DNA from: Bettongia penicillata ogilbyi
Taxonomy: Eukaryota > Chordata > Mammalia > Diprotodontia > Potoroidae
Assembly (NCBI GenBank): GCA_023548195.1
Contig: JAJHZJ010000400.1
Span: 868,001-932,000, forward strand
Length of the DNA: 64,000 bases
Reading direction: 5' to 3'
How positions within the stretch are numbered: the first letter of the stretch is position 1; each line of letters starts with the position of its first letter. Position numbers and translations under genes: made by a program. The notes beneath the pieces are model-generated. The model ran no database searches. It worked only from the letters and a program-made list of their open reading frames with translations, and had not been told where the DNA came from. Below are positions 21,146 to 33,479 of this stretch, in pieces.

Positions 21146-23931
21146 TTTTTTATTTTTATTTAATATGAATATATTAATTTAACTTTTGACATTCATTTTC
21201 ACAAAATTTTGGGTTCCAAATTTTCTCCACATTTGTCCCCTCCCCCCCACCCCAATACAACGAGCATTCTAATTTTCCCTATTACCAATCTGCCCTCTTT
21301 CTATCCTCCCTCCTTTCTCTTGTCCCCATCTTCTCTTTTGTCCTGTAGGGCCAGATGACTTTATATTCCCCATTAACTGTATTTCTTATTTCCTAGTAGG
21401 AACAACAATACTCGACAGTTGTTCCTAAAACTTTGAGTTCCAAATTCTCCCCATCCCTCCCCTTCCCTTTGGGAAGGCAGGTAAATCAATATAGGCCATA
21501 ACTGTGTAGTTTTGCAAATGACTTCCATAATAGTCGTGTTATTTAAGACTAACTGTATTTCCCTCCATCCTATCCTGCTCCCCATTGCTTCTATTCTGTC
21601 TTTTGATCCTGTCCCTCCCCAGGTGTTGACTTCAAATTGCTCCCTCCTCCCATTGCCCTTCCTTCCATCATCTCCCCCACCCTGCTTATCTGCTTCTCCC
21701 CCACTTTCCTGTATTGTAAGATAGGTTTTCATACCAAAATGAGTGTGCATTTTATTCCTTCCTTTAGTCGAATGTGATGCGGCTAAACATCATGTTTTTT
21801 TCTCAGGTCTCCTCTTTTTCCCTCCACTAAAACATCTCCTGCTTGCCTCTTGAATGAGATATAATTTACCCCATTCCATTTCACCCTCTCTCCTCCCACT
21901 ACATTTCTCTCTCACAATTTACCTTAATTTCTTTTAAGATATGATCCCATCCTATTCAATTCACTCTGTGATCTCTGTCTCTGTATGTGCGTGCATGTGT
22001 GTATGTGTGTGTGTGGTCCCACCAACTACCCAGATACTGAAAAGTTTTAAGAGTTACAAATATTGTCTTTCCATGTAGGAATGTAAACAGTTCACCTTTG
22101 GTAAGTCCCTTATGACTTCTCTTTGCTGTTTACTTTTACATGCTTCTTCTCATTCTTGTGTTTGAAAGTCAAATTTTCTTTTCAGCTCTGGTCTTTTCAT
22201 CCAGAATGCTTGAAAGTCCTCTGTTTCATTGAAAGACCATATTTTCCCCTGAAGAATTATACTCAGTTTTGCTGGGTAGGTGATTTTTGGTTTGAGTCCT
22301 AGTTCCGTTGACTTCTGGAATATCTTATTCCATGCCCTTCTATCCCTTAATGTAGAAGCTGCTAGATCTTGTGTTATCCTGATTGTATTTTCACAGCACT
22401 GGAATTGTTTCTTTCTAGCTGCTTGCCATATTTTCTCCTTGACCTGGGAATTCTGGAATTTGGCCACAATGTTCCTAGGAGTTTCTCTTTTTGGATCACT
22501 TTCATGTGGTGATCTATGGATTCTTTCAATATTTATTTTGCCCTCTGGCTCTAGAATATCAGGGCAGTTTTCCTCGATAATTTCATGTAAGATGATGTCT
22601 AGGCTCTTTTTTTGATCATGGCTTTCAGGTGGTCCCATAATTTTTAATTGTCTCTCCTGGATCTATTTTCCAGATCAGTTGTTTTTCCAATGAGATATTT
22701 CACATTCTCTTCCATTTTTTCATTCTTTTGGTTTTGTTTTGCAATTTCTTGGTTTCTCAGAAAGTCATTAGACTCCATCTGTTCCATTCTAATTTTGAGA
22801 GAACTATTATCTTCAGTTAGCTTTTGAACCTCTGTTACCATTTGACTAATTCTGCTTTTGAAAGCATTCTTCTCCTCATTGGCTTTTTGAACCTCTTTTG
22901 CCAATTGAGTTAGCCTATTTTTCAAGGTGTTATTTTCTTCAGCATTTTTTGGGGGTCTCCTTTACCAAGGTATTGATCCATTTTTCATGCTTTTCTTGCA
23001 TCTCTCTCATTTCTCTTCCCAGTTTTTCCTCCACCTGTCTAACTTGATTTTCAAAATCCTTTTTGAGCTCTTCCATGGCCTGAGCCCACTGGACATCCAT
23101 CTCAGATGTCTGGGATACAGAGGCCCTGACCTCCACGTCTTTCCCTGATGGTAAGAATTGTTCCTCATCATCAGAATTGAAAGGCGGGAACATCTGTCCC
23201 CCAAGAAAGTAGCTTTCTATGGTCTTATTTTTCTTCCCTTTTCTAGGCATTTTCCCAGCCAGTTACTTGACTTCTGAGATTCCTCTGCACCCCCACCTAG
23301 ATCTGCCCAGCTAGTGCTTGAGGTCTGAGATTCAAATGCTGCTTCCCAGCCTCAGGGCTTTCCACAGCAGGTGGGGCTGCTATTCAATGTGAGCTTAAGT
23401 TCTGGTGCTCACATGGGGCAGGGCCACCTCCCAGGCTCAGTTCCCTCAGGGGGTTTATGTGGAGTCCTTCAGTAATGGCCCTGAGCTCTTTCCTGCTGCT
23501 CTGGGAGTCCCGGGCCACCGCTGAGTCTGCTGTTCCCTCTGCTGCTGCCTCCTGAGGGGGCCCGAGTCATGGAGACAACCCGCTCCCCTCGTGACCAGCC
23601 CAGAAGTCTCTCTCACTGACCTGTAGCACCTTTGGGTGGAAGGACCTTTGTGGCCCCCCGAGATTCTGTCCCTGAAGCCTGCTCGGATCTGCTCCTCTGG
23701 GGCCCTGTGGCCATGGCAGCCCACAGGTGGACTCTGCTTTCTGGGGTGCGACAGACCCCTGGGGACAACTCTCCAGGGCTCTCTGGAACAGAAATCTCCT
23801 CCACTGTGTTTCTGTGTGGCTTGCTCTCCTCCAAAATTTGTGGGGAGTTCTTTTTACAGAAATTTCTGGGCTGTGGCTTCACAGCTAGCATATGTGAGTC
23901 TTTCTACTCTGCCCATCTTGGCTCCTCCCCT
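21146..23931 (-). mobile_element. Full-length HAL1, minus strand
   Basis: The 5' end at 23931 reads AGCCAAGATGGGCAGAGTAG on the minus strand. It is followed by a 5'UTR (23930-23251), ORF1 (23250-22150), L1-type spacer and a purine-rich 3'UTR with an A-rich tail. There is no ORF2. At 2.8 kb it is close in length to the 2.9-kb copy at 7207-10100, and 17-bp flanking duplications show insertion as a unit. Fewer CpGs and two or more ORF1 frameshifts suggest it is the older of the two. Confidence 0.9.
22150..23250 (-). pseudogene. HAL1 ORF1, frameshifted
   Basis: Same protein as 7984-9082. It starts MPRKGKKNKTIESYFLGGQM at 23250 and the coiled coil spans about 23100-22700. The frame breaks near 22940 and near 22640, leaving open pieces of 103, 93 and 162 codons. 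The last piece has the RRM end and the C-terminal domain with NTIRITQDLAASTLRDRRAW and ITYPAKLSIIL. The normal stop is at 22150-22152. These domains make ORF1 an RNA-binding, trimerising protein; this copy cannot produce it whole. Confidence 0.85.
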
Positions 23932-23948
23932 GAGATGATTCACTTTTA
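23932..23948. repeat. HAL1 target-site duplication
   Basis: GAGATGATTCACTTTTA, one base different from 21129-21145. Confidence 0.85.
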
Positions 23949-23954
23949 AAGGAT

Positions 23955-24111
23955 AAGGCCCAAGGATGGAGAACCTGCCACCTCAAGGCCACATGAGACC
24001 CTTTAGGTCCTCAAGTGTGACCCTTTGACTAAATCCAAGTTTAATAGAACAAATGACCTTAATAAAATTAATTGGTCTATAAAACTTGGACTCAGTCAAA
24101 AAGCTGTTACA
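23955..24111. mobile_element. Palindromic hAT-like MITE, truncated
   Basis: Positions 24024-24044 and 24080-24100 form an inverted repeat (19 of 21 pairs) around an AT-rich centre. The left arm begins GATGGAGAACCTGCCACCTC and contains TCAAGTGTGACCC. The right arm stops at about 24111 where an L1 begins. I recall similar foldback hAT MITEs in marsupials; the family assignment is inference. Confidence 0.6.
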
Positions 24112-25085
24112 CCCATTTAGTCTCCATTTCTTATAAATTTGCTGGCTTCTCCTTGACCAATTCTGCTTTATATGGAGTCATTCTCTTCATTAAGATTCTG
24201 GATTTCTTTTCTAATTGGTTGAGTTTTTTCATAATCTTCATGTTTTTCTTGGAATATTCTTCCTTTTTTCCTTTTAGTTTTTCCTCAATCTCCCTCATTT
24301 GATTTTAAATTCTTTTTAAGAATTTCTTCAGTGAATTCTTTTTGATTAGGTGACCATTTGACATTACTCTTTGGGGAAGAAGAAGATTTCTTTGCTTCAG
24401 TATCCTCCTCTGAAGATGTACCTCAGTCTTTTTTTATTCCTATAATGGCTCCCTATGGTTGGATTATTTCTTGTTTGTGACTTTTTTTTTAGGTAATAGT
24501 TTAGTTTCTATAATCCCCTCTTGTCCTGAGGTATGGAGGATAGTACCTCTGGCCTCTGATTCTCTTCAGTTCTCTCCTCTGACCTTGATCTCAAAGCAAG
24601 GCTTCCAGTCTCCTAAAAGTGGTCACAGTCAGTGACATCTCTCCCCACTGCTTCTTAACTCACCAGGCCTGTGCTGGTTTCTTCTTGTCCTCACTGATTC
24701 TCTACAGCACATCTGGGTCTGGCATTCCTTGTCAACAGAGGTTCCCTAGATCTTCCTCAACTCAGATACCTAACTCCCCTCACTGTTCTTCGAGTAAAAG
24801 TTTCTATGACTATGCTAAAATAGCTTCCCAGCTAGTTAATTCCAGGGCTTGCTGCTTCTTTAAGGGGTACTAAGCCTAAAGGTGTTTACTCTTCACAGGA
24901 AGGAAATCTCATCCTGGGATTTTTCTTCAGATTTTCTCTTAATGTCCCAGGAGGACTCCTTTTCTGCCCCTCCTCTTATTTGTTTTCACAGCTCTAGTTT
25001 TGACCTAAGGTAACATTTTATCTCTTTTGTGGAGGAAAAGCTTGAGAGCTTGAAATTTTCTGACCTATTCTTCCATCTTCCTAGA
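24112..25085 (-). mobile_element. L1 5' fragment, minus strand
   Basis: The 5' end near 25085 reads GGAAGATGGAAGAATAGGTC on the minus strand, followed by a 5'UTR and an ORF1 N-terminal region (about 24440-24115) that encodes pieces such as EDTEAKKSSSPKSNVKWSPN and a Lys/Glu-rich coiled coil. No clear start codon survives. Homology ends at the MITE. Again the 5' end is kept and the 3' part is lost. Confidence 0.65.
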
Positions 25086-25089
25086 ACCC

Positions 25090-28000
25090 TTTCTTCAATG
25101 TACTTTTAATAAGAGAACAATTCTACTTTATTTCAGTTACATGACAGAGGACCACTTTCCAGGAAAACAATTTTCTAGGTACAGCCTGAAGTCAATGGGC
25201 CAGAGTTAGACATTGCATCCTCCACCACCATCAAGTCCAATATCATACAAATAAAGGAGATATGATGTCAGGAATAATAATGATGTTGTCATGGATTACT
25301 AAGTGGATAGACTCCTAGCAGAGATTGGGAAGTCATGAAGATGTAGTCTGCGTTTGGAGACCATACCACTGTTTTCATGGATCATTTGAAGTATGGAGTA
25401 GTGTAATCAATCTCTGTTTCCCCAAACAGCATTTTTGGTTTCTTTCTTTCTCTTTTTCTCTCTCCCTCTGTTTCTTTTTTAGTTGTGTCTTTGCTCTCCT
25501 TCTCTCCTCACACAATAGAAGAAATCATTTTTGGATTCTCAGTATAGAATTAGAGAAATTACGAGTCGTCTCATGAGAATTCTAATACAAGGAGATTCTA
25601 AATCTTACAGGTCATGTTTTATTCTCAGAAGACTCACTCTTGGGCTCTTTCACATAACTAAGAAATATTTTATCATGTCTAAGTGTGAAAATTGAGTGTT
25701 TGATCTGAGGAAAACACAGAGTGTACATGGCAGCTGTTTTTAGGCATTTGAAGTGCTGTCACATGGTAGAGGGTTTAGACTGGCTCTGCTTGACCTCAGA
25801 GAGAGGCATTAGAAGCCGCAGCTAAACTTGTAAAAATAAAATTTTACAACTGCTGCAAGGAAAATCTTCTTAATAGTTGGGGAAGAGGAATCATGAGAAA
25901 GTGGATTGTCTGTTACTAGATTTGTCAAAGTAAAGATGGGATGACTATTAACTAGTTATTGAATGTCATAGTGAGTCTTCCTGTTCAAGTATGACTTTAT
26001 CCAGGTGACCACTAGCATTCCTTTCACTTCTTAATAATGATTGTGCCCCTCAGACATTGTTGTTCCTTGTGTAACCTTAGGTTGGAAGCTAAAGATTTAC
26101 ATTATTCCCGTTATTAGCAGAGGATCCATGGGACATTAATGATCATTCTCTCTACCAACAAGGAGTGACTTATGTATATATTCCATGTTACCCTGGGTTT
26201 CTTGTGGATATGAGAGAAAATTAATATATAAACCTTCCAGCTTTAGAAAAGGAAGACTACTTCCTCCAAAATACTAGAAAACTTTTTTTCTTTTCTGATG
26301 GGACACGTTAGCTCATGACATAGATGAAAATATGTCCTTGGTTTTCTAAGAGGTCTAGATGATTAAGGCTAATTTGAGGTTACTTTTGATTTAGAGGGAT
26401 GAGGCTGAGTTGACCAATTGAATTCATGCTTTAGCAATTAGCTGGTAATTTGGGGATTTCTTTATCATCATCTAGTGCTGCTTATTAAGGGTCCACATGC
26501 CCTGAATCATTGCTAGAAGATTGTTTTGGGAGGATTGAAATCTCTATGGCAGAATTATCTAAATGTTCAAGGGTACTTGAGTCCAGAACTAAATATAACC
26601 AAAAGCAAATTATCCTATTTGTCACCATTTTGCAGATAGATGGGTATTGAGCACAGTATTGCACTGATAAATATGGCATATGACATACAGCCCATGAATT
26701 ACAATCATCATTGATGTATTATAGGTTGATCATATTACATCCTATTATACATCAAATGCACACAACATGTGCCTCTGCATTGTGTGCAGAGACTGCAATA
26801 ACTTTTCTTTCTTTTCTTTCTCTAGAGAATTGTCCATAGTCCTGTCTCAGTTCACAGATGAAAGTCAATTTTGTGATTTCATCCCAATCACTAATGAAAA
26901 TTTGTTTAAATCACAATGCTGCTGTATTATTTGCCCGATTCAGCAGCAATACCTGATGAGGTTCAATCAGTTCAAGTAAAGCCCAATTTGGAATAGCAAG
27001 GGAGTTTCAGGTCAGGAAGGAGGTGAATCAACAAACTTGATAAATTATTTGCATAAATCCTGACTGGATATAACCTATTTCATAAGTTTTTCACTTATGC
27101 AGCCACTAAATATTTCACATTTAAGATAAGCATTTTCATAACCTTATTTTTTTTTATTTCAGTATTTTACCATTGGAAAAATTAGAACATATTTTTTTTT
27201 CAAAATTAACTATATTTTTGTCACACAAAGCAGGTAACACTAACAGGGATGACCCCAGAGTTCATCTTTCATTCAGACTTATCATATAGTTCCATGATAC
27301 TATAATCCTAGGATTGATCTCATTTACTAGGTGATGATTAACAAATATTTAATGCTTATTGTTTTCACTTTCTTCCTATGGAAAATGGAAAGAATGTTTA
27401 CTCCTTTTGCACTTTAATATAAGTTTGTAAGGGACATTGCCTAAAAGTTCAGCTTCTATATTTTTCTTGCAGATTTTTAAGGCTACATGGAAACCTGAGA
27501 TAGTACTCAGTTAGAAGTTTAATCATAAGAATCTGTCCACTTTTTAGAACTTTCCAAAGGAAGAGTATCTGAAAACAACTTGTTTCAGTTTACAAGAAAA
27601 AAAAATAAATCCCCACTATTAGGAAATATTTTCTTCTATCTTTAAATCTTATGTGCTGCAATTCAAATGTACTGCTTCTTCTTCTGGCCTCATTGTACTT
27701 TTGAAGCATCTGGAAGAATTGGCTGTTATCTTCTTTCATACACTTTGATGCAAAGTGTTACAGTATTGAAGTGACAACTTTGAGATCTTAGAAATAGACT
27801 TTAAGTGTATTTATTATTTAAGACATCATTTTAGTGGCAGATTTTTTTAGAATAGCCAGGTAGATTCATTGCTATAAAAAGTCAAGGCTGAATAATTGTA
27901 ATAGATGAGTTTTTCTAAGGAAGGCTGGAGGTTGCTATAGAGAAGGAATGCAGAAGTATAGCCTTAGTAACTAATTTACAGAAGGATTTTCAAAGTGGTA

Positions 28001-29120
28001 TTTGTTTTCACTATTCATCTTAGTTTCCTAACATACAAAATGAGCAAATTTGAATAGTTGACATTTAACGTCTCCTCTCTCAGTTTATGATCTTAAGGTA
28101 TAAAGGATGGCAGGGACTGCAGAGTCTAGAACAAACTGAGCTCTGCAAAGAAATACTGTAATTTAACACATTAAGACCCAGATGGATTTATTATCTCACC
28201 AATATAAGCATTATCCCCATCATTTAGATCGCATTTTGTCTTTGTCTTTTCAGCCCAGACAATTTTTGTCTTTGCCATGTGACTCATGAAAAAAAGAATT
28301 CATTCATATCTCCTTTAATTTTAGTAGAACAAAGCATGGAGTAGACTAGAATTTGCAAAGTTTGCCCTGAAACATTTATTTCCTACTATTTTCAATTTTA
28401 GGAAGGTATTTGTATATTTCAATCTATTAAAAACAAGGAGAGTATCTGGTAAAATGTGTTGAGGCTTCTTCTTTCAGATAATTGTCAAAATTTCCTCTCT
28501 GAAAATGAACAGTCAACATATATTTTGTGACCAATTAGACAGTAATTACATTAAGTTATTATTAGCGTCCATTACATTTCTCATATGTAATATTTAGATA
28601 TATTTATATACTATAAACAATATATCAGATTTACATAATAAATAATTAAATGTATCCAATATAAATATGTATTTATTGCATATTATAAACATTGTAGTTG
28701 TTTTGTAATATTAGCTTCCAGAGCTGATACCAGAAAACAGTGAATTAAGCAATGACCCCAGGCATCTGTAGTTCTGAGGTTAGGAAGAAGGGTACTACAG
28801 TAATGCAGTGCTGAAAATGAACTGAGGCTTGGTGGATACAGTCAACTCATTTTTGTTTCTCCACATCAAAATAAAACAGTATGACTGAGCTTACACCATT
28901 ACTCTTCCCTGAGAGCTTTTTATTTTCCTTTTCAAGGAAGATTCTTTTAATTAGATTTCAAATATACACAAATATTCAGGTTGGGCACACAGTGCGATTC
29001 ATCCCAGCCCTACCACAAAAATCATTAGTAGTTCTATGTCCTTCAAGTGTCCTTGTCTCTTATTTCCTCAGGACAATCATATGTATAACTATAATTTTTT
29101 CAAAAGAATTCAAATGACAC
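25090..29120. other. 4-kb stretch with no recognised repeat or gene
   Basis: No L1, SINE or DNA-transposon signature is evident by eye, and no open frame looks protein-like. The TTTC/CTTTCT run near 25440 is the only low-complexity patch. It could be intronic or hold conserved non-coding elements, which cannot be judged from one sequence. Confidence 0.5.
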
Positions 29121-29124
29121 AAAC

Positions 29125-29310
29125 ATCTGTAGGATCATAGATTTAGAGATAGAAGTGATAGCCCAAGTTATCCAGTACATCTCATTTTATGATGGGGAAA
29201 TTGAGTCTGAGAGGTGAACAAATTTTACTCATGTCATAGGAAGTGATGAAACAGTGAGTACCAGGAGTTGAAATGAGATCCTCTGACTTTAGCTCCACTT
29301 CTGTTTAATG
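29125..29310 (-). mobile_element. MIR-like SINE, minus strand
   Basis: Order GGATCATAGATTTAGAGATA, CCAGTACATCTCATTTTATG, GGGGAAATTGAGTCTGAGAG, then GATCCTCTGACTTTAGCTCC. The same layout recurs at 59335-59517 and, in part, at 29690-29750. Confidence 0.65.
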
Positions 29311-29689
29311 TAATTTGCCTCATCTTCTTTCTTTCTTTTGTTCTTTGTCCTTCTTTATTTCTTTCTCCCAGGTAAAGCACTGCTTTATTAATCAAAGGAG
29401 AAAATATCACCAACCCTATATTTTCCAAGCGCTGTGTTAGACTTCATGGAGCATTCAAAGAAAGGTGGGGAAAATTCCTTTATTCATTAAGACTTCATGA
29501 TTTTCCTTTTATATTTACTCACAAACTTGCATTCTACTTACACATTTTACACCTTTCCATATTTACTTACATAAAAATATATAGTTCAATAAATATTAGA
29601 CTATTCATTTAAATGGCACAATATGAGGCCAAAAATATATATAATGGCTCTGCAAAGAATGCAAAGATCATAGAATATAAAGATGCTAA

Positions 29690-29750
29690 AAGAATATTTG
29701 AGTTTGAGAGTTGAAAGGGACTTGGGGGATTATTTAATCCAACTTCCTGT
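29690..29750 (-). mobile_element. Fragment of the same MIR-like SINE
   Basis: GAGAGTTGAAAGGGACTTGG then TTTAATCCAACTTCCTG match the first part of the unit at 29125-29310. The next element begins directly afterwards. Confidence 0.55.
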
Positions 29751-29754
29751 TCTT

Positions 29755-30165
29755 TTTTTTTCCATTTTTAATGTTTATTTGTTTCTTTTTAGTTTTCACC
29801 ATTCATTTCCACAAAATTTTGGGTTCCAAATTTCCTCTCCATCTCTCCCCCACCAAAATCCTGTACATTCTGATTACCCCTTCCTCCAATCTGCCCTCCC
29901 TTCTATCACATCTCTCCCTTCCTTTATCCCCATCTTTTCTCTTTTCTTGTAGGGCAAGATGGATTTCTATACCCCATTGCCCATATTTCTTATTTCCCAG
30001 TTGCATGCAGAAACAATTCGCAACATTCATTCATGGGTTCCTGCTTTCTTCCCTCCCCACTCATCCCCAATGAGAAGGCAAGCAATTCAATATAGGTTAT
30101 ATATGTGTAATTTTGCAAATGACTTCCATAATAGTCATGTTGTATAAGACTAACTATATATAAAA
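29755..30165 (-). mobile_element. HAL1/L1 3'UTR, minus strand, 5'-truncated
   Basis: Starts with a T-run (poly-A of the minus strand), then CACAAAATTTTGGGTTCCAA and the C/T-rich 3'UTR, colinear with 21180-21540. It carries no coding sequence. Confidence 0.8.
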
Positions 30166-30960
30166 TGCGTATGAAGTACTTATTTTGTATGCAAGACATT
30201 ATGTGTACAAAGAAAGGCAAAAAATATTCCCTGCCTTCACAATCTTGTATTCTTTTTTTAGAAATTTATTTTTGGTTTATAACATTCAGTTCCACAACCT
30301 TTTAATTTCTCATTCTCCCCATTCTTCCTCTCTCCTCTTCCCAAGATGACATGTAATCCAAAATAGACTGTCCACATACATTCATGTTAAACATATTTTC
30401 ACATTAATTATGTTGCAAAGAAGAATTATAACCAACAGGGTGTCTCCTAATATCTTCACCAGAGTAAAACTGTGTTCCAGTTTCTCAGGTTCATAATCTT
30501 GTATTCTAAAAAAGGAGAAAATATGAAAACATCTTAATATACACAAATTATTTACAGAGCAAAACAATTGTTAGAAGGAAAGGCATTATTATGGTATGTG
30601 CATGTGTGTGTCTTTTTTGTGAGGGATAATGGGACTAGGTAAAACCTCTCAAAGAAAGAAGGATTTATGCTGAAATTTGAATGAAGGTAGGGAATCAAAG
30701 AGACAGGGGTGAGAAAGCATGGAGTACAAGTAAACTTGAAAGACAATGCAAAAGTATGAGATTGAGAGATAGAGTGCCATATGCAAAAAAGAGCATGCAG
30801 ATCAGCGTAACTGGTTTAGGGGAGGTATAGAAGGAAGTACAGTGCAAGCTAATTGGAAAGGTAGGAACAGATTAGTTCATAAAACTATTTAAGTACTAGA
30901 AGAATGTATATTTGAATGGGGAAGTAGTAGGAAATCACTGGAGTTTAACCAATATGACTG
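30166..30960. mobile_element. Ancient retroelement remnant, family unassigned
   Basis: Blocks such as ACAAAGAAAGGCAAAAAATA, TTCCCTGCCTTCACAATCTT, ATTTGAATGAAGGTAGGGAA, GGAAAGGTAGGAACAGATTA and TAGGAAATCACTGGAGTTTA resemble an old mammal-wide repeat I have seen but cannot name. It is interrupted by an L1 tail at 30254-30494. Confidence 0.45.
30254..30494 (-). mobile_element. Short L1 3' end with TSDs
   Basis: A 241-bp insert starting with a T-run. The flanks AATCTTGTATTCT at 30241-30253 and 30495-30507 are identical 13-bp TSDs. The body resembles the L1 3' end at 50650-50820. It splits the ancient repeat described above. Confidence 0.75.
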
Positions 30961-31830
30961 TGAAATTTGAAGTTCCAAGCTGAAAGGTGAATTTTTGGTA
31001 GAAATCTCTATAGTTTAACTTGGAGGGTTCATGGTTATAACAAGACCAAATCTTTGAACCCAAGTCATTCCTAATCCTTCCCATTATTCTCAGAGAAATG
31101 AATGCTTTCATATTCAAATCATGAATGGTTATTTGTCCAGAAAAATACCCAAGCTGGATTTTTTCAAAGTTTGAATAGTTTCTTAATATGTCAGCAAAGT
31201 GTAAAAATAATGATAGCAATGGATCTGTTTACAGTCAATTTCAAATGATTCATAAAGGATTATTGCTGATATTTTTCTTCCTAAGGTTTATGTAGTGTTT
31301 GTCACTGTTGCTGGAGAGGTGAAAAATATATTCAAATTTCAAAGGACTTCGAGAGAGCAAAATTCAGACTTTGCTTGGGGTATGAATATAAAACTGTAAG
31401 AAATATTTTAAAAATAATTTTTAAATTATTATCCTGCAGGTAACTGAAAAGAAAATGCCTGAAGGCCCCCTTTCTCTGACTGTCAGAAAGCATCAAAAAT
31501 TGTCTTCCCAAAGAACACACATTAGTATGCAAATGCATATACTACTATTAATTTTTCCTGCTCTCCATAGAAATTCATAAATTGGTGGGGAATAGAAATT
31601 GTAAAATATGAGTACCACAGAAATGTCTCATGATTCTTCCTTCTTTCCCCAGTCTTAACATCTCAATGTCCTATAGACAATCTCATGAGGTCTTCCTATT
31701 TCCAGGGAGAAGACTGATGTTTTCTTTGGCAAAGAGAAACCAAATGAAAATTCCTTATAGAACCAATCCCCTTTCCATACCCAGCTTCACAATAATGATA
31801 AGAAATTAAGACAAAAATAATCCACATCAC
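30961..31830. other. No recognised gene or repeat
   Basis: AT-rich. Short frames on the minus strand have no family features. Confidence 0.5.
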
Positions 31831-32302
31831 TCAGGGTATACACAAAAGGAGGTGGCACAGAGGAAGATGTTTAAACTCCCACGAATGAATAACCAGAAAC
31901 TTCAATTTATTAGTTCATCATTAAGGAAGTAGACACACCACAAGATGTGAAAACTTGAAGGAAGCTCTAAATATACAATGACATAGGCATACTTAGAGGA
32001 TTCTACAGAATCAACTAAAAACTATTTGAAATAATTAACAACTTCAGCAACATTGGGAGACATAAAATAAACCCCAATAAATCATCAGTATTTCTCTCTA
32101 TCATCAATAAACTTCAGCAGCAAGAGAGAAAAGAAATTACAGTTAACTTTAGAACACAAAATATTTGGGAGTCTACTTTTCCAGAGAAACCCAGGAACTA
32201 TATGAACACAATTACAAAATATTTTTCACGAAAATAAAATCTGATCTAAAAAACTGGAAAAATATCAATTGCATAGGTAGGCCAAACTAATATAATAATC
32301 AT

Positions 32303-32355
32303 ATGTATATATATATATATATATACATATATGTATATATATACACACACACACA
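32303..32355. repeat. TA/CA microsatellite in L1
   Basis: TA run, ACATATATGTATATATATAC, then CA units. It borders the duplicated 79-bp segment on its left. Confidence 0.9.
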
Positions 32356-32363
32356 TAGATATG

Positions 32364-32442
32364 GAATTGGAAATTGAGGGAATGTTCATCAATTGGGGAA
32401 TAACTGAACATGTTGAGGTATATGAATATAATGGAATAGTAT
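32364..32442 (+). repeat. 79-bp duplicated L1 segment, copy 1
   Basis: Matches 33633-33711 at 77 of 79 bases in the same orientation. It is out of place: here the L1 should encode a part of ORF2 upstream of the C-terminal region. TA-rich runs flank it on both sides. Confidence 0.9.
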
Positions 32443-33022
32443 ATATATATATATATATGAAGAAAGAGAGAAAGAGAGAGAGAGAGCGCACTAGGAAAAA
32501 TAACAAAATTCATCTGGAAGAACAAAAGGTCTAGAACATTAAGGGAATTCCAAAAATCCAAAAATCCAAAGGATATTGCCTAGTCATACGAGATCTAAAA
32601 GTATATTATAAAGTAGTAATCATCAAAACTGTCTGGTATTTGCAAAGAAATAGAGTGGTAGATCAGTGGAGTAGGTTAAGCACACAAGTCACAGTAATAA
32701 ACTCCTATACTAATCTCCTCTTTGATAAACATAAACACTCCAACTTCTAGGATAAGAACACATTATTTGACAAAAACTGCTTGGAAAGTAGAAAATAGTA
32801 TGGCAGAAACTAGCTATGTAATAATGCCTCATACAAAGATAAGGTCAAAATTGATGCATGATTTAGACAGAAACAGTGATACTATCAATAAATTAGGAGA
32901 GCAATGAAGAGTTTACCTCTCAGATCTTTGGAGGACAGAAAAACTTATGACTAAACAAGAGATAGAGAACATTATGAAATGCAAAAGTAACAGTTTTGAT
33001 TAAATAATTTTTAAAAAAAATT

Positions 33023-33055
33023 TGCTCTCTCTCTTTCTCTCTCTCTCTCTCTCAT

Positions 33056-33116
<61 letters not shown>
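33023..33116. repeat. (CT)n(CA)n microsatellite in L1
   Basis: A CT run followed by about 29 CA units. Confidence 0.95.
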
Positions 33117-33117
<1 letters not shown>

Positions 33118-33479
33118 AAACCAAAATTAGAAGGAAAGCATAAAACTGGAAAACATTTTTTATAGTGTTTCTGGCAAAAAAAGTTTTATTGTTCAAATAT
33201 AAAGAGAACTGAGTCAAATTATAATAATATGAGTCATTCCCCAATTGATAAATGCTGAAAGGATATGGACAAGCAGTTTTCAGATAAAGAAGTTAAAGTT
33301 ATCTACATTCATATAAAAATGCTCTAAATTACTATTGATTAGAGAAATGCAAATTGAAATAATTCTGAGATACTTACTACCTCACACCTGTAGATAATGA
33401 TTACTGTTGGAGACGATATGGGAAAATTGTTGCAATTTTGGCAGAGTTGTGAAATGATCCACCCATTCTGGAAAGCAAT

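Noticed and set aside
22280..22615. 111-codon plus-strand frame
   Set aside because: Antisense shadow of HAL1 ORF1.
32246..32561. Tyr/Ile-rich frames on the minus strand
   Set aside because: Translated TA/CA microsatellite.
33011..33244. Frame with a Cys-Val run
   Set aside because: Translated CA microsatellite.
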